A stretch of 64,000 nucleotides of DNA, from contig NZ_CP125655.1 in the NCBI RefSeq assembly GCF_030053835.1, positions 1,798,001 to 1,862,000 on the forward strand. The letters run 5' to 3'. The translations under genes were made by a program, and so were the position numbers. The notes below the pieces were generated by a model that made no database searches, was not told the origin of the DNA, and worked only from the letters and a program-made list of their open reading frames with translations. This document shows, piece after piece, positions 29,150 to 37,347 of the stretch. The first letter of the stretch is position 1; every line of letters starts with the position of its first letter. Source of the DNA: Cellulomonas sp. ES6 (GTDB lineage Bacteria; Actinomycetota; Actinomycetes; Actinomycetales; Cellulomonadaceae).

Positions 29150-30381
29150 GGCACGAGCGTAGGCCGGTCGGTGGGCTCCCGCCGTGCCGGGGCGGCGGCG
29201 TTCACGACGAGCAGACCGATGACGATCGGGCCGGCGACCGCGAGCAGCGCGTGCCGGTAACCCACGTGCTCCGCGAGCAGCCCGAGCAGCGGCGGCCCCG
29301 CGAGGAACGCCGTGTAGCCGATGGTCGAGACCACGCTCACGCGCGCGGCGGCCCGCAGCGGGTCGTCGCTCGCGGCGCTCATGCCGACGGGGAACCCGAG
29401 CGCCGCGCCCATGCCCCACAGCACCGCGCCGAGCACCGCGAGCCACAGCATGGTGTCCGGCACCAGCCCGAACACGAGCAGGCCCACCAGCCCGAGCGCC
29501 GCGCACAGCCGCAGCACGGCCACCCGGCCGAACCGGTCGAGGAGGCCGGTGCCGAGGAACCGCATCAGCGTCATCGCGGCCACGAACACCCCGAACGACA
29601 GCGCGCCGATCTCGTCCGAGCGCCCGAACCCGTCGACCACGGCGAGGCTCAGCCAGTCGTTGCCGGCGCCCTCGGTGAGCGCCGCGGCGAGCACAACGAG
29701 CCCGATGAGCAGCGTCCGCGGCTCGAGCCAGGCCGAGAACACCGACGTCCGCCCGGCGCCGTGCGCGCCCTCGCCGTCCGGCGCGGCGTCGTGCCCGGCG
29801 GGGAGGAACGAGCGCACGGCGACGACGACCGCGACCGACGACAGGGCGACCGCGACCAGCACGTGCAGGTGCACCGGGACGTCCGCGCGGGCGGCGAGCG
29901 CGGCGATCCCCGCGGCCGCGACCGTGCCGACCGAGAACCCCGCGTGGTAGCGCGGCATCACGGTCCGGCCCAGGCGCTGCTCGACGACGGCCCCCTCGAG
30001 GTTCATCGCCGCGTCCCACACCCCCGTGCCGACGCCGTAGACCACCAGGCCCGCGCCGGCCAGGACGACCTCCCCGGCGGAGGCACCGACGGCCGCCGTC
30101 GCCAGGCCCGTGGCGTTGAGCAGCGCGAAGACGAGGACGGTGCGCGCCGCACCGATCCGCGTCACGACGAGGCCGGACAGCGGCAGGGCGACGAGCGAGC
30201 CGAACGAGCCGACGAGCAGCAGCAGGCCCATCTGGTTCGCCGAGAGGTCCAGCCCGTCCCGCACGGCGGGCAGCCGCGCGGCCCAGGTCGAGAAGTTGAA
30301 GCCGGACAGCGCGAACACGGTGAACACGGCGACGGAGGCCGCGTTCACGCGCCGGGCGTCGATCGGGGGGTGCTGCGCCAT
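29146..30381 (-). CDS. MFS transporter 1 (tandem pair)
   Basis: 411 aa, about 12 membrane helices. Its pattern (NFSTWAARLPAVRDGLDLS near the N-terminus, then SDDPLRAAARVSVVSTIGY) is of the YfcJ/fucose-permease-like MFS group; substrate unknown. It resembles the next gene along its length, so the two are old tandem duplicates. Its stop overlaps the murB start, and it starts 84 bp after MFS transporter 2, so the order MFS2-MFS1-murB is probably one transcript. Confidence 0.87.
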   Translation of the reverse strand: MAQHPPIDARRVNAASVAVFTVFALSGFNFSTWAARLPAVRDGLDLSANQMGLLLLVGSFGSLVALPLSGLVVTRIGAARTVLVFALLNATGLATAAVGASAGEVVLAGAGLVVYGVGTGVWDAAMNLEGAVVEQRLGRTVMPRYHAGFSVGTVAAAGIAALAARADVPVHLHVLVAVALSSVAVVVAVRSFLPAGHDAAPDGEGAHGAGRTSVFSAWLEPRTLLIGLVVLAAALTEGAGNDWLSLAVVDGFGRSDEIGALSFGVFVAAMTLMRFLGTGLLDRFGRVAVLRLCAALGLVGLLVFGLVPDTMLWLAVLGAVLWGMGAALGFPVGMSAASDDPLRAAARVSVVSTIGYTAFLAGPPLLGLLAEHVGYRHALLAVAGPIVIGLLVVNAAAPARREPTDRPTLVP

Positions 30382-30464
30382 CGCCGTGCTACCTCGCGGG
30401 CTCGTGGGTGGGTGGTGCGGTGGGGCGGGCCGGTCGCGGCGTGCGGCGCGCCGGGACCGGCCGG

Positions 30465-32036
30465 TCAGGCGGGGCGGGCCGGCTCGGGCCGGTGCTCCGG
30501 GGTGGCGTCCCGTCGGACGCTACCGGAGGGGACGCAGGCCGCGGGCTCCTGCGCCGGCTCGTGCGGAGCCGCGGGGACGGGCGCGGCGGTCGCCGGGGTC
30601 AGGGCCGCCGCGGCCGGCGTGCTCGCGCCCGGCGGGTCGACCGGGGTCGCGGCGGGCGGCCCGTCCGGGCGCCGGACGGTGCGGGCGAGCAGGATCGTCG
30701 TCGCCATCGCCGCCGTGATGAGCAGCAGCGCGTGCCGCGGCCCGACGACCTCCGCCGCCAGCCCCAGCAGCGGGGGCGCCGCGAGCGAGGCGGTCGAGGA
30801 GAACGCCGAGACCACCGCGACGCGGCCGGCCGCGCGCAGCGGGTCGTCGGAGGCCGCCGCGATGCCGAGGGGGACGGTCAGCGCCGCGCCGAAGCCCCAC
30901 GCCAGCACGCCGGCCACCGCGAGGGGCAGCGACGGCGCGAACCCGAACAGCAGGAGCCCGGCCAGCGAGACGAGACCCGACGCGCGCAGCACGCGCACGC
31001 GACCGAACCGGTCGATGAGCCGGGTGCCGAGCAACCGGACCGCGGTCATCGCGCCGACGAACGCGCCGAACACCGCGGCGCCGACGGCCTCGGCCTGCCC
31101 GAACCCGTCCACGACGGCCAGCGCGAGCCAGTCGTTCGCGGAGCCCTCCGAGAGCGCCGCGGACATGATGACGACGCCGACGAGCAGCGTCCGCGGCTCC
31201 CGCCACGCCCCGAGCGCCGACCCGGGCCGGGCGCTCCGCCGGACCCGGGCGGCGCGCAGGCGACCGGCGAGCCCGGCCTCACGCGGTCCGGCGCCCGCGA
31301 GCAGCGCCTCCCGGGCGGCGCGCGCGGCGGCACGGTCGGGCGGCAGGGACTCGATGACCGCGCCGGGGATCGACAGCAGGCGCCACACCGTCCCGACCAC
31401 CGCCGTGGCGGTGAGCTGGACCACGATCGGCACGCCGGCCGCCGCGCAGAGCGCCCCGATCCCGGAGCCGACCACCGCGCCGATGGAGAAGGCCGCGTGG
31501 AACTGCGGGAGCACCGTGCGGCCCATGCGCCGCTCGACGGCGGCCGTCTCGACGTTCAGCGGCACGTTGCCGAGCGCGAAGGCGACGCCGGACAGGAAGA
31601 TGCCGGCGGTCAGCACCGGCACCGAGCCGACGGTCGGCCCCAGCCCGATGAGCACGTAGGCCGCGGCGAACGCCGCCGTGGACACGTACAGCACCAGCCG
31701 GCCGCCGTACCGCGTGACGAGGAGGCCGGCCACCGACACGGTCACCAGCGACCCGACCGACCCGGCGATGAGGATGCCGCCGAGCTCCGCCGGGCTCATC
31801 CCGAGGGCGTCCCGGACGGACGGGATCCGCGCCAGCCACCCGGAGAACATCACGCCGACGAGGCCGAACAGCCCGAGCAGCAGCACCCGCGCGCGCTGCA
31901 CGTCGGGGTCGACGGGCGCGACGGGGCGGCGGGTGGCGCCCGGGCGGCGGCCCGCCGAGGACGGCGACCCCGGGCGGGGACGGCGGTTGGCGGGTCGCAG
32001 GGAGACGCGGCCGGTGCGGGCGCGCGGCTGGCTCAC
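30465..32036 (-). CDS. MFS transporter 2 (tandem pair)
   Basis: 523 aa, about 12 membrane helices with long disordered ends rich in Pro, Arg and Ala. Core segments match transporter 1: GWLARIPSVRDALGMSP and SDDPLRAAGRVAVVSAFSS. It starts at GTG 32036, divergent from the LacI gene; two LacI-type operators lie 44 and 78 bp before its start. The Arg/Pro-rich N-terminus is unusual. Substrate unknown, probably a sugar given the regulator. Confidence 0.85.
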   Translation of the reverse strand: MSQPRARTGRVSLRPANRRPRPGSPSSAGRRPGATRRPVAPVDPDVQRARVLLLGLFGLVGVMFSGWLARIPSVRDALGMSPAELGGILIAGSVGSLVTVSVAGLLVTRYGGRLVLYVSTAAFAAAYVLIGLGPTVGSVPVLTAGIFLSGVAFALGNVPLNVETAAVERRMGRTVLPQFHAAFSIGAVVGSGIGALCAAAGVPIVVQLTATAVVGTVWRLLSIPGAVIESLPPDRAAARAAREALLAGAGPREAGLAGRLRAARVRRSARPGSALGAWREPRTLLVGVVIMSAALSEGSANDWLALAVVDGFGQAEAVGAAVFGAFVGAMTAVRLLGTRLIDRFGRVRVLRASGLVSLAGLLLFGFAPSLPLAVAGVLAWGFGAALTVPLGIAAASDDPLRAAGRVAVVSAFSSTASLAAPPLLGLAAEVVGPRHALLLITAAMATTILLARTVRRPDGPPAATPVDPPGASTPAAAALTPATAAPVPAAPHEPAQEPAACVPSGSVRRDATPEHRPEPARPA

Positions 32037-32079
32037 GGCAGCTCCTGGTCGGGGACGGGCGGGGTGCGGAACGACTCGG

Positions 32080-32093
32080 TCGAATCGATTCGA
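32080..32093. promoter_or_regulatory. LacI-type operator 1
   Basis: TCGAATCGATTCGA is a perfect 14-bp palindrome centred on CG, typical of LacI-family operators. It lies between the divergent MFS2 and lacI genes, nearer the transporter. Confidence 0.75.
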
Positions 32094-32113
32094 TCCCGGG
32101 CCGCGAGCGGCGG

Positions 32114-32127
32114 TCGAATCGATGCGA
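32114..32127. promoter_or_regulatory. LacI-type operator 2
   Basis: TCGAATCGATGCGA differs from operator 1 at one base. The centres are 34 bp apart, about three helical turns, which would allow two dimers on one face. It lies on the side of the regulator gene, so autoregulation is likely. Confidence 0.7.
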
Positions 32128-32209
32128 GGGAGAGCTCAAGTCTGCGGGTACGCTGACGGCGGCGTCAACCGTGATGCCTGCCACCGCCCCCGACCCGGGA
32201 GAAGCACCG

Positions 32210-33277
32210 GTGTCCCAGCGACCGACCCTGGCCGACGTGGCGTCCGCCGCCGGCGTCTCGGTCTCCACCGCCTCCCTGGCGTTCTCCGGAGCCGGCCCCA
32301 TCGCCGACGCGACGCGCACCCGCGTGCTCGAGGCCGCCGCCGGGCTCGGCTACTCCGGGCCGAACCCGCTCGGGCGGCAGCTGCGCAGCGGACGCTCCGG
32401 CATCGTGGGCGTCGTCGTGGGCGACACGCTCCGCCGCTCGTTCCGCGACCCCGTGTCCGTGCAGCTGCTCGACGGGCTCGTCGACACGATCGGGCCGCTC
32501 GGGCTCGGCGTGCTGCTGGTGCCCGGGCCCACCGCCCCCGACGCCCGCGCGGTCGACCCCCTGATCGAGACGGCGGCGGTGGACGTCGCCGTCATGCTGT
32601 GGGGCGGCACGCTCGACGACCCCACCCTCGAGGCCCTGCGCCGGCGCGGCATCCCGGCGGTCGTCGTCGAGGGCCAGGACCTGCCCGGCGTCGTGACCGT
32701 CGGCATCGACGACCGCGGGGGGATCGCCGACGCGACCCGGCACCTCGTCGGGCTGGGCCACCGGCGCATCGCCGCGGTGACGCTCCCGTTCGGCCCGGAG
32801 CGGCGCGCCGCCGTGGCCGACGCCGACCGCATCGCGCAGATCACGTGGACGCTGTCACGGCGGCGCCTCGACGGCATCACCGACGCCGGCGTGACGCCCG
32901 CCGTCGTCTACGAGACGCCCGCCTCGCTCGTCGAGCACGGCACCGCGGCCGCGCACGCGCTGCTGTCCGGCCCCGCCGCCACCCGGCCGACCGCCGTCGT
33001 CGCGCAGTCCGACCTGCTGGCGTCCGGCGTCGTGCTCGGCGCCCGCGAGCTCGGGCTGCGCGTCCCCGAGGACGTGTCCGTGGCCGGGTTCGACGGGCTC
33101 GACCTGCCGTGGCTCGCGCCCGACGTCCTCACCACGGTGGTGCAGCCGATCGCCGAGAAGGGCGCGGCGGTCGGCCGTGCCATCGAGGCGCTGCTCGCCG
33201 GACGGACCCCGGCCGACGCCGTGCTGCCCGTCGAGCTGCGGGTGGGCACGACGACGGGGCCGGCCCCGCGGGACTGA
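32210..33277 (+). CDS. LacI family transcriptional regulator
   Basis: 355 aa. N-terminal helix-turn-helix PTLADVASAAGVSVSTASLAF with the hinge helix NPLGRQLRSGRSG, then a periplasmic-binding-protein-like sugar domain ending VQPIAEKGAAVGRAIEALL. GTG 32210 is chosen over GTG 32171 or ATG 32174 because GGGAGAAG lies 8 nt upstream and the family N-terminus begins close to it. The two palindromes at 32080 and 32114 are its presumed operators, and the MFS pair its targets. Confidence 0.93.
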   Translation: MSQRPTLADVASAAGVSVSTASLAFSGAGPIADATRTRVLEAAAGLGYSGPNPLGRQLRSGRSGIVGVVVGDTLRRSFRDPVSVQLLDGLVDTIGPLGLGVLLVPGPTAPDARAVDPLIETAAVDVAVMLWGGTLDDPTLEALRRRGIPAVVVEGQDLPGVVTVGIDDRGGIADATRHLVGLGHRRIAAVTLPFGPERRAAVADADRIAQITWTLSRRRLDGITDAGVTPAVVYETPASLVEHGTAAAHALLSGPAATRPTAVVAQSDLLASGVVLGARELGLRVPEDVSVAGFDGLDLPWLAPDVLTTVVQPIAEKGAAVGRAIEALLAGRTPADAVLPVELRVGTTTGPAPRD

Positions 33278-33283
33278 CGCGGG

Positions 33284-33709
33284 TCAGCCCAGGCGGACGA
33301 GCACCTGCGCCTTGGCGAGCACGCGCGTGCCGCCGGTCGAGACGGTCAGGTCCACGCGCGCGGTGCGGGAGTCCGCGTCCACGGCGCCGACGGTCGCGAC
33401 CACCTCGACGGTCGCCGCACCGGGGTCCGGGACGGGCACGGGCCGGCTGAACCGCGTCTGGTAGTCGACGACGGCGCCCGGGTCGCCGAGCCAGTCGGAG
33501 ACGACGCCGACGGCGGCGCCCATCGTCCACATGCCGTGCGCGATGACGCCCGGCAGGCCGACCTCGGTCGCGAACCGCTCGTTCCAGTGGATCGGGTTGA
33601 AGTCCCCGGACGCACCGGCGTACCGGACCAGGCGGGAGCGGTCGACGGCGATCTCGCGCCGGCCGACCTCCTGGCCGACCGTCAGCTCCTCGAGCACGGG
33701 CAGGGCCAT
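33284..33709 (-). CDS. MaoC-like hydratase (HadB/R-specific type)
   Basis: 141 aa hot-dog fold. SGDFNPIHWNERFATEVGLPGVIAHGMWTM contains the Asp and His of the hydratase-2 catalytic motif. With the next gene it makes the two-chain 3-hydroxyacyl dehydratase found beside rpmG in actinobacteria; in mycobacteria the homologues (HadAB/HadBC) act in fatty-acid elongation. Here the fatty-acid substrate is not known. Its ATG overlaps the partner's stop (TGATG). Confidence 0.88.
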   Translation of the reverse strand: MALPVLEELTVGQEVGRREIAVDRSRLVRYAGASGDFNPIHWNERFATEVGLPGVIAHGMWTMGAAVGVVSDWLGDPGAVVDYQTRFSRPVPVPDPGAATVEVVATVGAVDADSRTARVDLTVSTGGTRVLAKAQVLVRLG

Positions 33710-34158
33710 CAGGCGTCCTCCCCCCGCACGGCGAGCGTCGAGGTCACGGTCGCCACCGGCTCGCCGTCGGCGGCGCTGATCACGGCGCGGGTCGTCACCA
33801 TCGACAGCCCGGCACGCTCCGTGACCGAGTCCACGTGCAGCACCGTCACCAGCCGGTCGCCGGCGTGGATCGGGCGGTGGTGGATGAAGCGCTCGTCCGC
33901 GTGCACCACCCGGGTGAAGTCGATGCCCGCACCCGGGTCGGCGATGAGCTGCGCCTCGGCGCGCTGCGCGACCACGACGGCGAACGTCGGCGGCGCGATC
34001 ACGTCGGGGTACCCGAGTGCTCGCGCCGCGTCGACGTCGGTGTGGGCGGGGTGCGTGGCCCCGACCGCCTCCGCGAACTCGCGGAGCTTCTCGCGGCCGA
34101 CCTCGTACGCCTCGTTCGGCGGGTACTCGCGTCCCGCGTACTCAGGGTTGACGGCCAC
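33709..34158 (-). CDS. FAS1-type dehydratase domain protein (HadA-like)
   Basis: 149 aa hot-dog protein, noncatalytic partner of the MaoC-like subunit by analogy with mycobacterial HadA/HadC. It starts GTG 34158 (VAVNPEYAGREYPPNEAYEV); contains APPTFAVVVAQRAE and FTRVVHADERFIHHRPIHAGD. It lies 15 bp after rpmG and overlaps the next gene, so rpmG and the two dehydratase genes are one operon. Confidence 0.87.
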   Translation of the reverse strand: MAVNPEYAGREYPPNEAYEVGREKLREFAEAVGATHPAHTDVDAARALGYPDVIAPPTFAVVVAQRAEAQLIADPGAGIDFTRVVHADERFIHHRPIHAGDRLVTVLHVDSVTERAGLSMVTTRAVISAADGEPVATVTSTLAVRGEDA

Positions 34159-34173
34159 GACGGTGCGCTGAGG

Positions 34174-34344
34174 TCAGCGGGTCTCGCGGTGCAGCGTGTG
34201 CCGGCCGTCGCGCGGGCAGAACTTCTTCATCTCGAGCCGGTCGGGGTCGTTCCGACGGTTCTTCTTCGTGATGTAGTTCCGCTCCTTGCACTCCGTGCAG
34301 GCGAGCGTGATCTTCGGACGGACGTCCGCGCTCTTGCTGGCCAT
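34174..34344 (-). CDS. rpmG: Ribosomal protein L33
   Basis: 56 aa from ATG 34344. Contains [19 protein letters not shown] and [17 protein letters not shown], with the four Cys/Asp pattern reduced to C-x-x-C and one later Cys. It lies downstream of tRNA-Met and upstream of the dehydratase pair, a conserved actinobacterial order. Confidence 0.96.
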   Translation of the reverse strand: MASKSADVRPKITLACTECKERNYITKKNRRNDPDRLEMKKFCPRDGRHTLHRETR

Positions 34345-34422
34345 GGTCTTGCCACCTCTCGCGCCCGGGGCGCTTGCGATCTCGTCGTCACGCGCCGGCC
34401 GACGCGCGGTTCTCCACACTGG

Positions 34423-34496
34423 TAGCGGGGGCGGGGTTCGAACCCGCGACCTCACGATTATGAGTCGTGCGCTCTCACCAACTGAGCTACCCCGCC
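34423..34496 (-). tRNA. tRNA-Met (CAT anticodon, elongator)
   Basis: Starts GGCGGGGTAGCTCAG, anticodon loop CTCATAA with a C-A-C-G-A/T-C-G-T-G stem, T-loop TTCGAAC, end CCCCGCTA. A CCA tail is encoded (34420-34422). A lack of three G-C pairs in the anticodon stem argues against initiator tRNA. Confidence 0.96.
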
Positions 34497-34545
34497 TCGG
34501 ATGCACCCGGCCAGGACGAGTGTCCTGACCTGCGGCACACCGCAG

Positions 34546-34617
<72 letters not shown>

Positions 34618-34740
34618 AGCGCGGGCTAGGTTACACGGTGGCCGGGGCCGGAGCGAAATCTCTCCGACCGCACCCGGCTGACCCGCACGATCACCGGGCA
34701 CCCCACGCCGCCGCCCGGCACCGTCACACCCGCGGCACGC

Positions 34741-34774
34741 GACAGGGCGCCCTCCGTGAGGAGGACGCCCTGTC
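34741..34774 (-). terminator. Hairpin after tRNA-Tyr
   Basis: GACAGGGCG-C-CCTCC and GGAGG-A-CGCCCTGTC pair around GTGA. It lies 11 bp downstream of tRNA-Tyr on the minus strand, separating it from tRNA-Thr. Confidence 0.65.
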
Positions 34775-34784
34775 GTCCATCGCG

Positions 34785-34866
34785 TGGCGGGTGAGGGATT
34801 CGAACCCCCGTAGGCGATGCCAGCTGATTTACAGTCAGCCCCCTTTGGCCACTCGGGTAACCCGCC
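34785..34866 (-). tRNA. tRNA-Tyr (GTA anticodon)
   Basis: Acceptor GGCGGGT/ACCCGCC with discriminator A, anticodon arm CTGA-CTGTAAA-TCAG with GTA, a long variable arm as usual for class II tRNA, and T-loop TTCGAAT. 82 nt, no encoded CCA. Confidence 0.96.
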
Positions 34867-34994
34867 GGGGATGCGCGCACGGCGACTGCGTCCCCGTGGT
34901 GCGGATGGAAGGATAGCAACGGATCGGCCCCGGACCGCAATCGGCCCTCGGGGAGCACACCCGCAGCACCCGCACCGCACAGCAGGAGGAAGTC

Positions 34995-35495
34995 ATGGCG
35001 AGCGAGTCGTCGTTCGACGTCGTCAGCAAGGTGGACCGGCAGGAGGTCGACAACGCGCTGAACCAGGCGGTCAAGGAGATCGCCCAGCGGTACGACTTCA
35101 AGGGCGTCGGCGCCTCGATCGCCTGGAGCGGCGAGAAGATCCTCATGGTCGCCAACTCCGAGGAGCGGGTGCGCGCCGTGCTGGACGTGTTCCAGACCAA
35201 GCTCATCAAGCGCGGCATCTCGCTGAAGTCGCTCGACACCGGCGACGGCGACCCGAAGCCGTCCGGCAAGGAGTACCGGCTCGAGGCGTCGGTCAAGGAG
35301 GGCCTGTCCTCCGAGATCGCGAAGAAGGTGACCAAGCTCATCCGCGACGAGGGCCCGAAGGGCGTCAAGACGCAGATCCAGGGCGACGAGGTCCGCGTCT
35401 CCGCCAAGAGCCGCGACGACCTGCAGTCCGTGATCGCGCTGCTCAAGGGCGCGGACGACATCGACGCGGCGCTGCAGTTCATCAACTACCGCTGA
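34995..35495 (+). CDS. YajQ family nucleotide-binding protein
   Basis: 166 aa, normal for the family, which binds cyclic di-GMP in some bacteria. It starts [20 protein letters not shown] and has [17 protein letters not shown] and [27 protein letters not shown], then ends [21 protein letters not shown] ribosome site precedes ATG 34995. It is divergent from tRNA-Tyr. In actinobacteria its ligand and partner are not firmly established. Confidence 0.92.
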   Translation: MASESSFDVVSKVDRQEVDNALNQAVKEIAQRYDFKGVGASIAWSGEKILMVANSEERVRAVLDVFQTKLIKRGISLKSLDTGDGDPKPSGKEYRLEASVKEGLSSEIAKKVTKLIRDEGPKGVKTQIQGDEVRVSAKSRDDLQSVIALLKGADDIDAALQFINYR

Positions 35496-35528
35496 CGCGG
35501 GGCGCGCCGACGACGCGACGACGCCTGC

Positions 35529-35544
35529 TGTAGACTCGTCTACA
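35529..35544. promoter_or_regulatory. TGTAGAC-TC-GTCTACA palindrome
   Basis: A perfect inverted repeat with 7-bp arms and a 2-nt spacer after the YajQ stop. It contains TAGACT, a possible -10 box, and is followed 28 nt later by a strong hairpin, so a short transcript could run between them. Its meaning is uncertain. Confidence 0.35.
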
Positions 35545-35569
35545 CACCCCCGGATGCTTCGGCTACCGG

Positions 35570-36277
35570 TTAGAGGACCCCGGCGCCACTGGTGCCGGGG
35601 TCCTCGGACGTTCTGGACCAGGTGCCCGGCCGCCGGATCGAGCCGACCTCGTCAAGGAGCACGTCCGGCAGCTGCGACGCCTCCAGCAGCGGCCGGGTCA
35701 CGAACCCGACGAACCCGGGCCCGGCGTGCATGAGCTCCTTGGACCCGCGGGCGGTCTCCATCGGCAGCACCAGCCCCGTCACCCCGCCTGCGTCGTCGCG
35801 CACGATCCGCAGAGTCCCCGCCTGGTCCGAGTCGTTCGTGAGCAGCACGTAGAGATCGGCGCGGCCCAGGTGGGCGTCCGAGATCACCCGCCCTGCCAGG
35901 TTGACGTCGGACCCCTTCTCCTCGATCTTCCGGACCCTGACCCGCGCGGGCTCGCCCGTGCCCGGGTCGAGGACGAGCGGGTGCCGGACCATCTCGCGCG
36001 GGTCCACCCGGAACTTGCCGAGGTGGACCTGGACCCGCGGGGCCTGGGTGGCGATCGCACGCAGGTAGACCTGCTGCCGCTGGGGCTTCTGCCGGTCGAG
36101 CGAGGTACCCGGCCTGATCAGCGCGGTGAAGTAGTGGACGGCCACGACGTCCGCGTACGGCATCAGGTTCTGCGCGAGCGCGAGCAGGTCGACCCACTTC
36201 AGCTCGGGGTACCGCTCCAGGCAGCGCCGGTAGAGGTTGAACCCGTCCACGTAGAGGATCGCTGTCGGTCGCGCCAT
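35570..36277 (-). CDS. NYN domain protein (LabA/DUF88-type nuclease fold)
   Basis: 235 aa. The PIN-like NYN fold is marked by YVDGFNLYRRCL (first Asp), KIEEKGSDVNLAGRVI and LLTNDSDQAGTL, which carry the conserved acidic residues of presumed RNA nucleases. ATG 36277 is chosen because TAGGGT ends 7 nt upstream, the leaderless layout; GTG 36283 is also in frame. The stop overlaps the terminator hairpin shared with YajQ. It stands alone; its target RNA is unknown. Confidence 0.85.
   Translation of the reverse strand: MARPTAILYVDGFNLYRRCLERYPELKWVDLLALAQNLMPYADVVAVHYFTALIRPGTSLDRQKPQRQQVYLRAIATQAPRVQVHLGKFRVDPREMVRHPLVLDPGTGEPARVRVRKIEEKGSDVNLAGRVISDAHLGRADLYVLLTNDSDQAGTLRIVRDDAGGVTGLVLPMETARGSKELMHAGPGFVGFVTRPLLEASQLPDVLLDEVGSIRRPGTWSRTSEDPGTSGAGVL
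35573..35605. terminator. Hairpin terminator between YajQ and NYN genes
   Basis: GAGGACCCCGGCGCC pairs with GGTGCCGGGGTCCTC (one mismatch) around a 3-nt loop. It lies between convergent genes and includes the last codons of the NYN gene. Confidence 0.7.
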
Positions 36278-36284
36278 CCTCACG

Positions 36285-36290
36285 ACCCTA
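36285..36290 (-). promoter_or_regulatory. -10 box of leaderless NYN gene
   Basis: TAGGGT on the minus strand, followed by 7 nt and the ATG at 36277. Confidence 0.5.
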
Positions 36291-36333
36291 GGGGGACGCC
36301 ACGGGCCCGGGGCTCGAGTTCGCAGGCGGGCGG

Positions 36334-37212
36334 TCAGTACCGCGTGACCGGGCCCCCGGTGCCGGCCATGCGCTCGAGCCGCGCGATGCGGTCGGCCATC
36401 GGCGGGTGGGTCGCGAACATCCGCCCGATCCCCGCGCCCTTGAACGGGTTGGCGATCATCAGGTGCGACACGTCCACGAGCTCACGGTCCTGGGGCAGGG
36501 GCCGCGCCTGCGTGCCGGCCTCGAGCTTGCGCAGCGCCGACGCCAGCGCGAGCGGGTCACCGGTGAGCGCCGCGCCGTCCTCGTCCGCGTCGTACTCGCG
36601 CGTGCGGCTGATCGCGAGCTGGATCATCGTCGCCGCCAGCGGTGCGAGGAACACCATGAGCAGCGCCGCGACGGGGTTGCCCCCGCGGTCGCGGTCGTTG
36701 CCACCGCCGAAGAACAGCGCGAACTGCGCCACCGACGTGATGACGCCCGCGACCGCGGCGGCGATCGAGGACGTGAGGATGTCGCGGTTGTAGACGTGCA
36801 TGAGCTCGTGCCCGAGGACGCCGCGCAGCTCCCGCTCGTCGAGGATCTGCAGGATCCCGTCCGTGCAGCAGACCGCGGCGTTGCGGGGGTTGCGGCCGGT
36901 GGCGAACGCGTTCGGCGCGGCGGTCGGCGACACGTACAGCCGCGGCATCGGCTGCCGCGCGGCGGTGGAGAGCTCGCGCACGATCCGGTACATCGCGGGC
37001 TGCTCGATCTCCGACACCGGGCGCGCGCGCATCGCACGGATCGCGATCTTGTCGGAGTTCCAGTACGAGTAGGCCGTCATCGCGACCCCGAACAGCGCGA
37101 ACAGGAAGATGTACCGGCCGTTCGCGACGAACGTGCCGATGCCGAGCAGCACCGCCCAGAGCACGCCGAACAGCAGCGCCGTCTTCAGGCCGTTGTAGTG
37201 CCGGTGACCCAT
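36334..37212 (-). CDS. htpX: Membrane zinc metalloprotease HtpX
   Basis: 292 aa. Degrades damaged membrane proteins under stress. Two N-terminal membrane helices ([33 protein letters not shown]), the zinc motif HELMH in [14 protein letters not shown], two further helices, and the third zinc ligand Glu in [13 protein letters not shown] 37212. It has no operon partner on its strand. Confidence 0.95.
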   Translation of the reverse strand: MGHRHYNGLKTALLFGVLWAVLLGIGTFVANGRYIFLFALFGVAMTAYSYWNSDKIAIRAMRARPVSEIEQPAMYRIVRELSTAARQPMPRLYVSPTAAPNAFATGRNPRNAAVCCTDGILQILDERELRGVLGHELMHVYNRDILTSSIAAAVAGVITSVAQFALFFGGGNDRDRGGNPVAALLMVFLAPLAATMIQLAISRTREYDADEDGAALTGDPLALASALRKLEAGTQARPLPQDRELVDVSHLMIANPFKGAGIGRMFATHPPMADRIARLERMAGTGGPVTRY

Positions 37213-37347
37213 GTCCGTCCTCTCGGTGCTCCGCGCGGTCCCGTCGACTCGTCCCGCGTGGAGGACAACGCCGCGGCGGGCGCGCTGGTTCCCCTACCCT
37301 GACCCCGCACGTCGTCGAACCCCGCCCCGGACCCCTTGGAGAGCACC

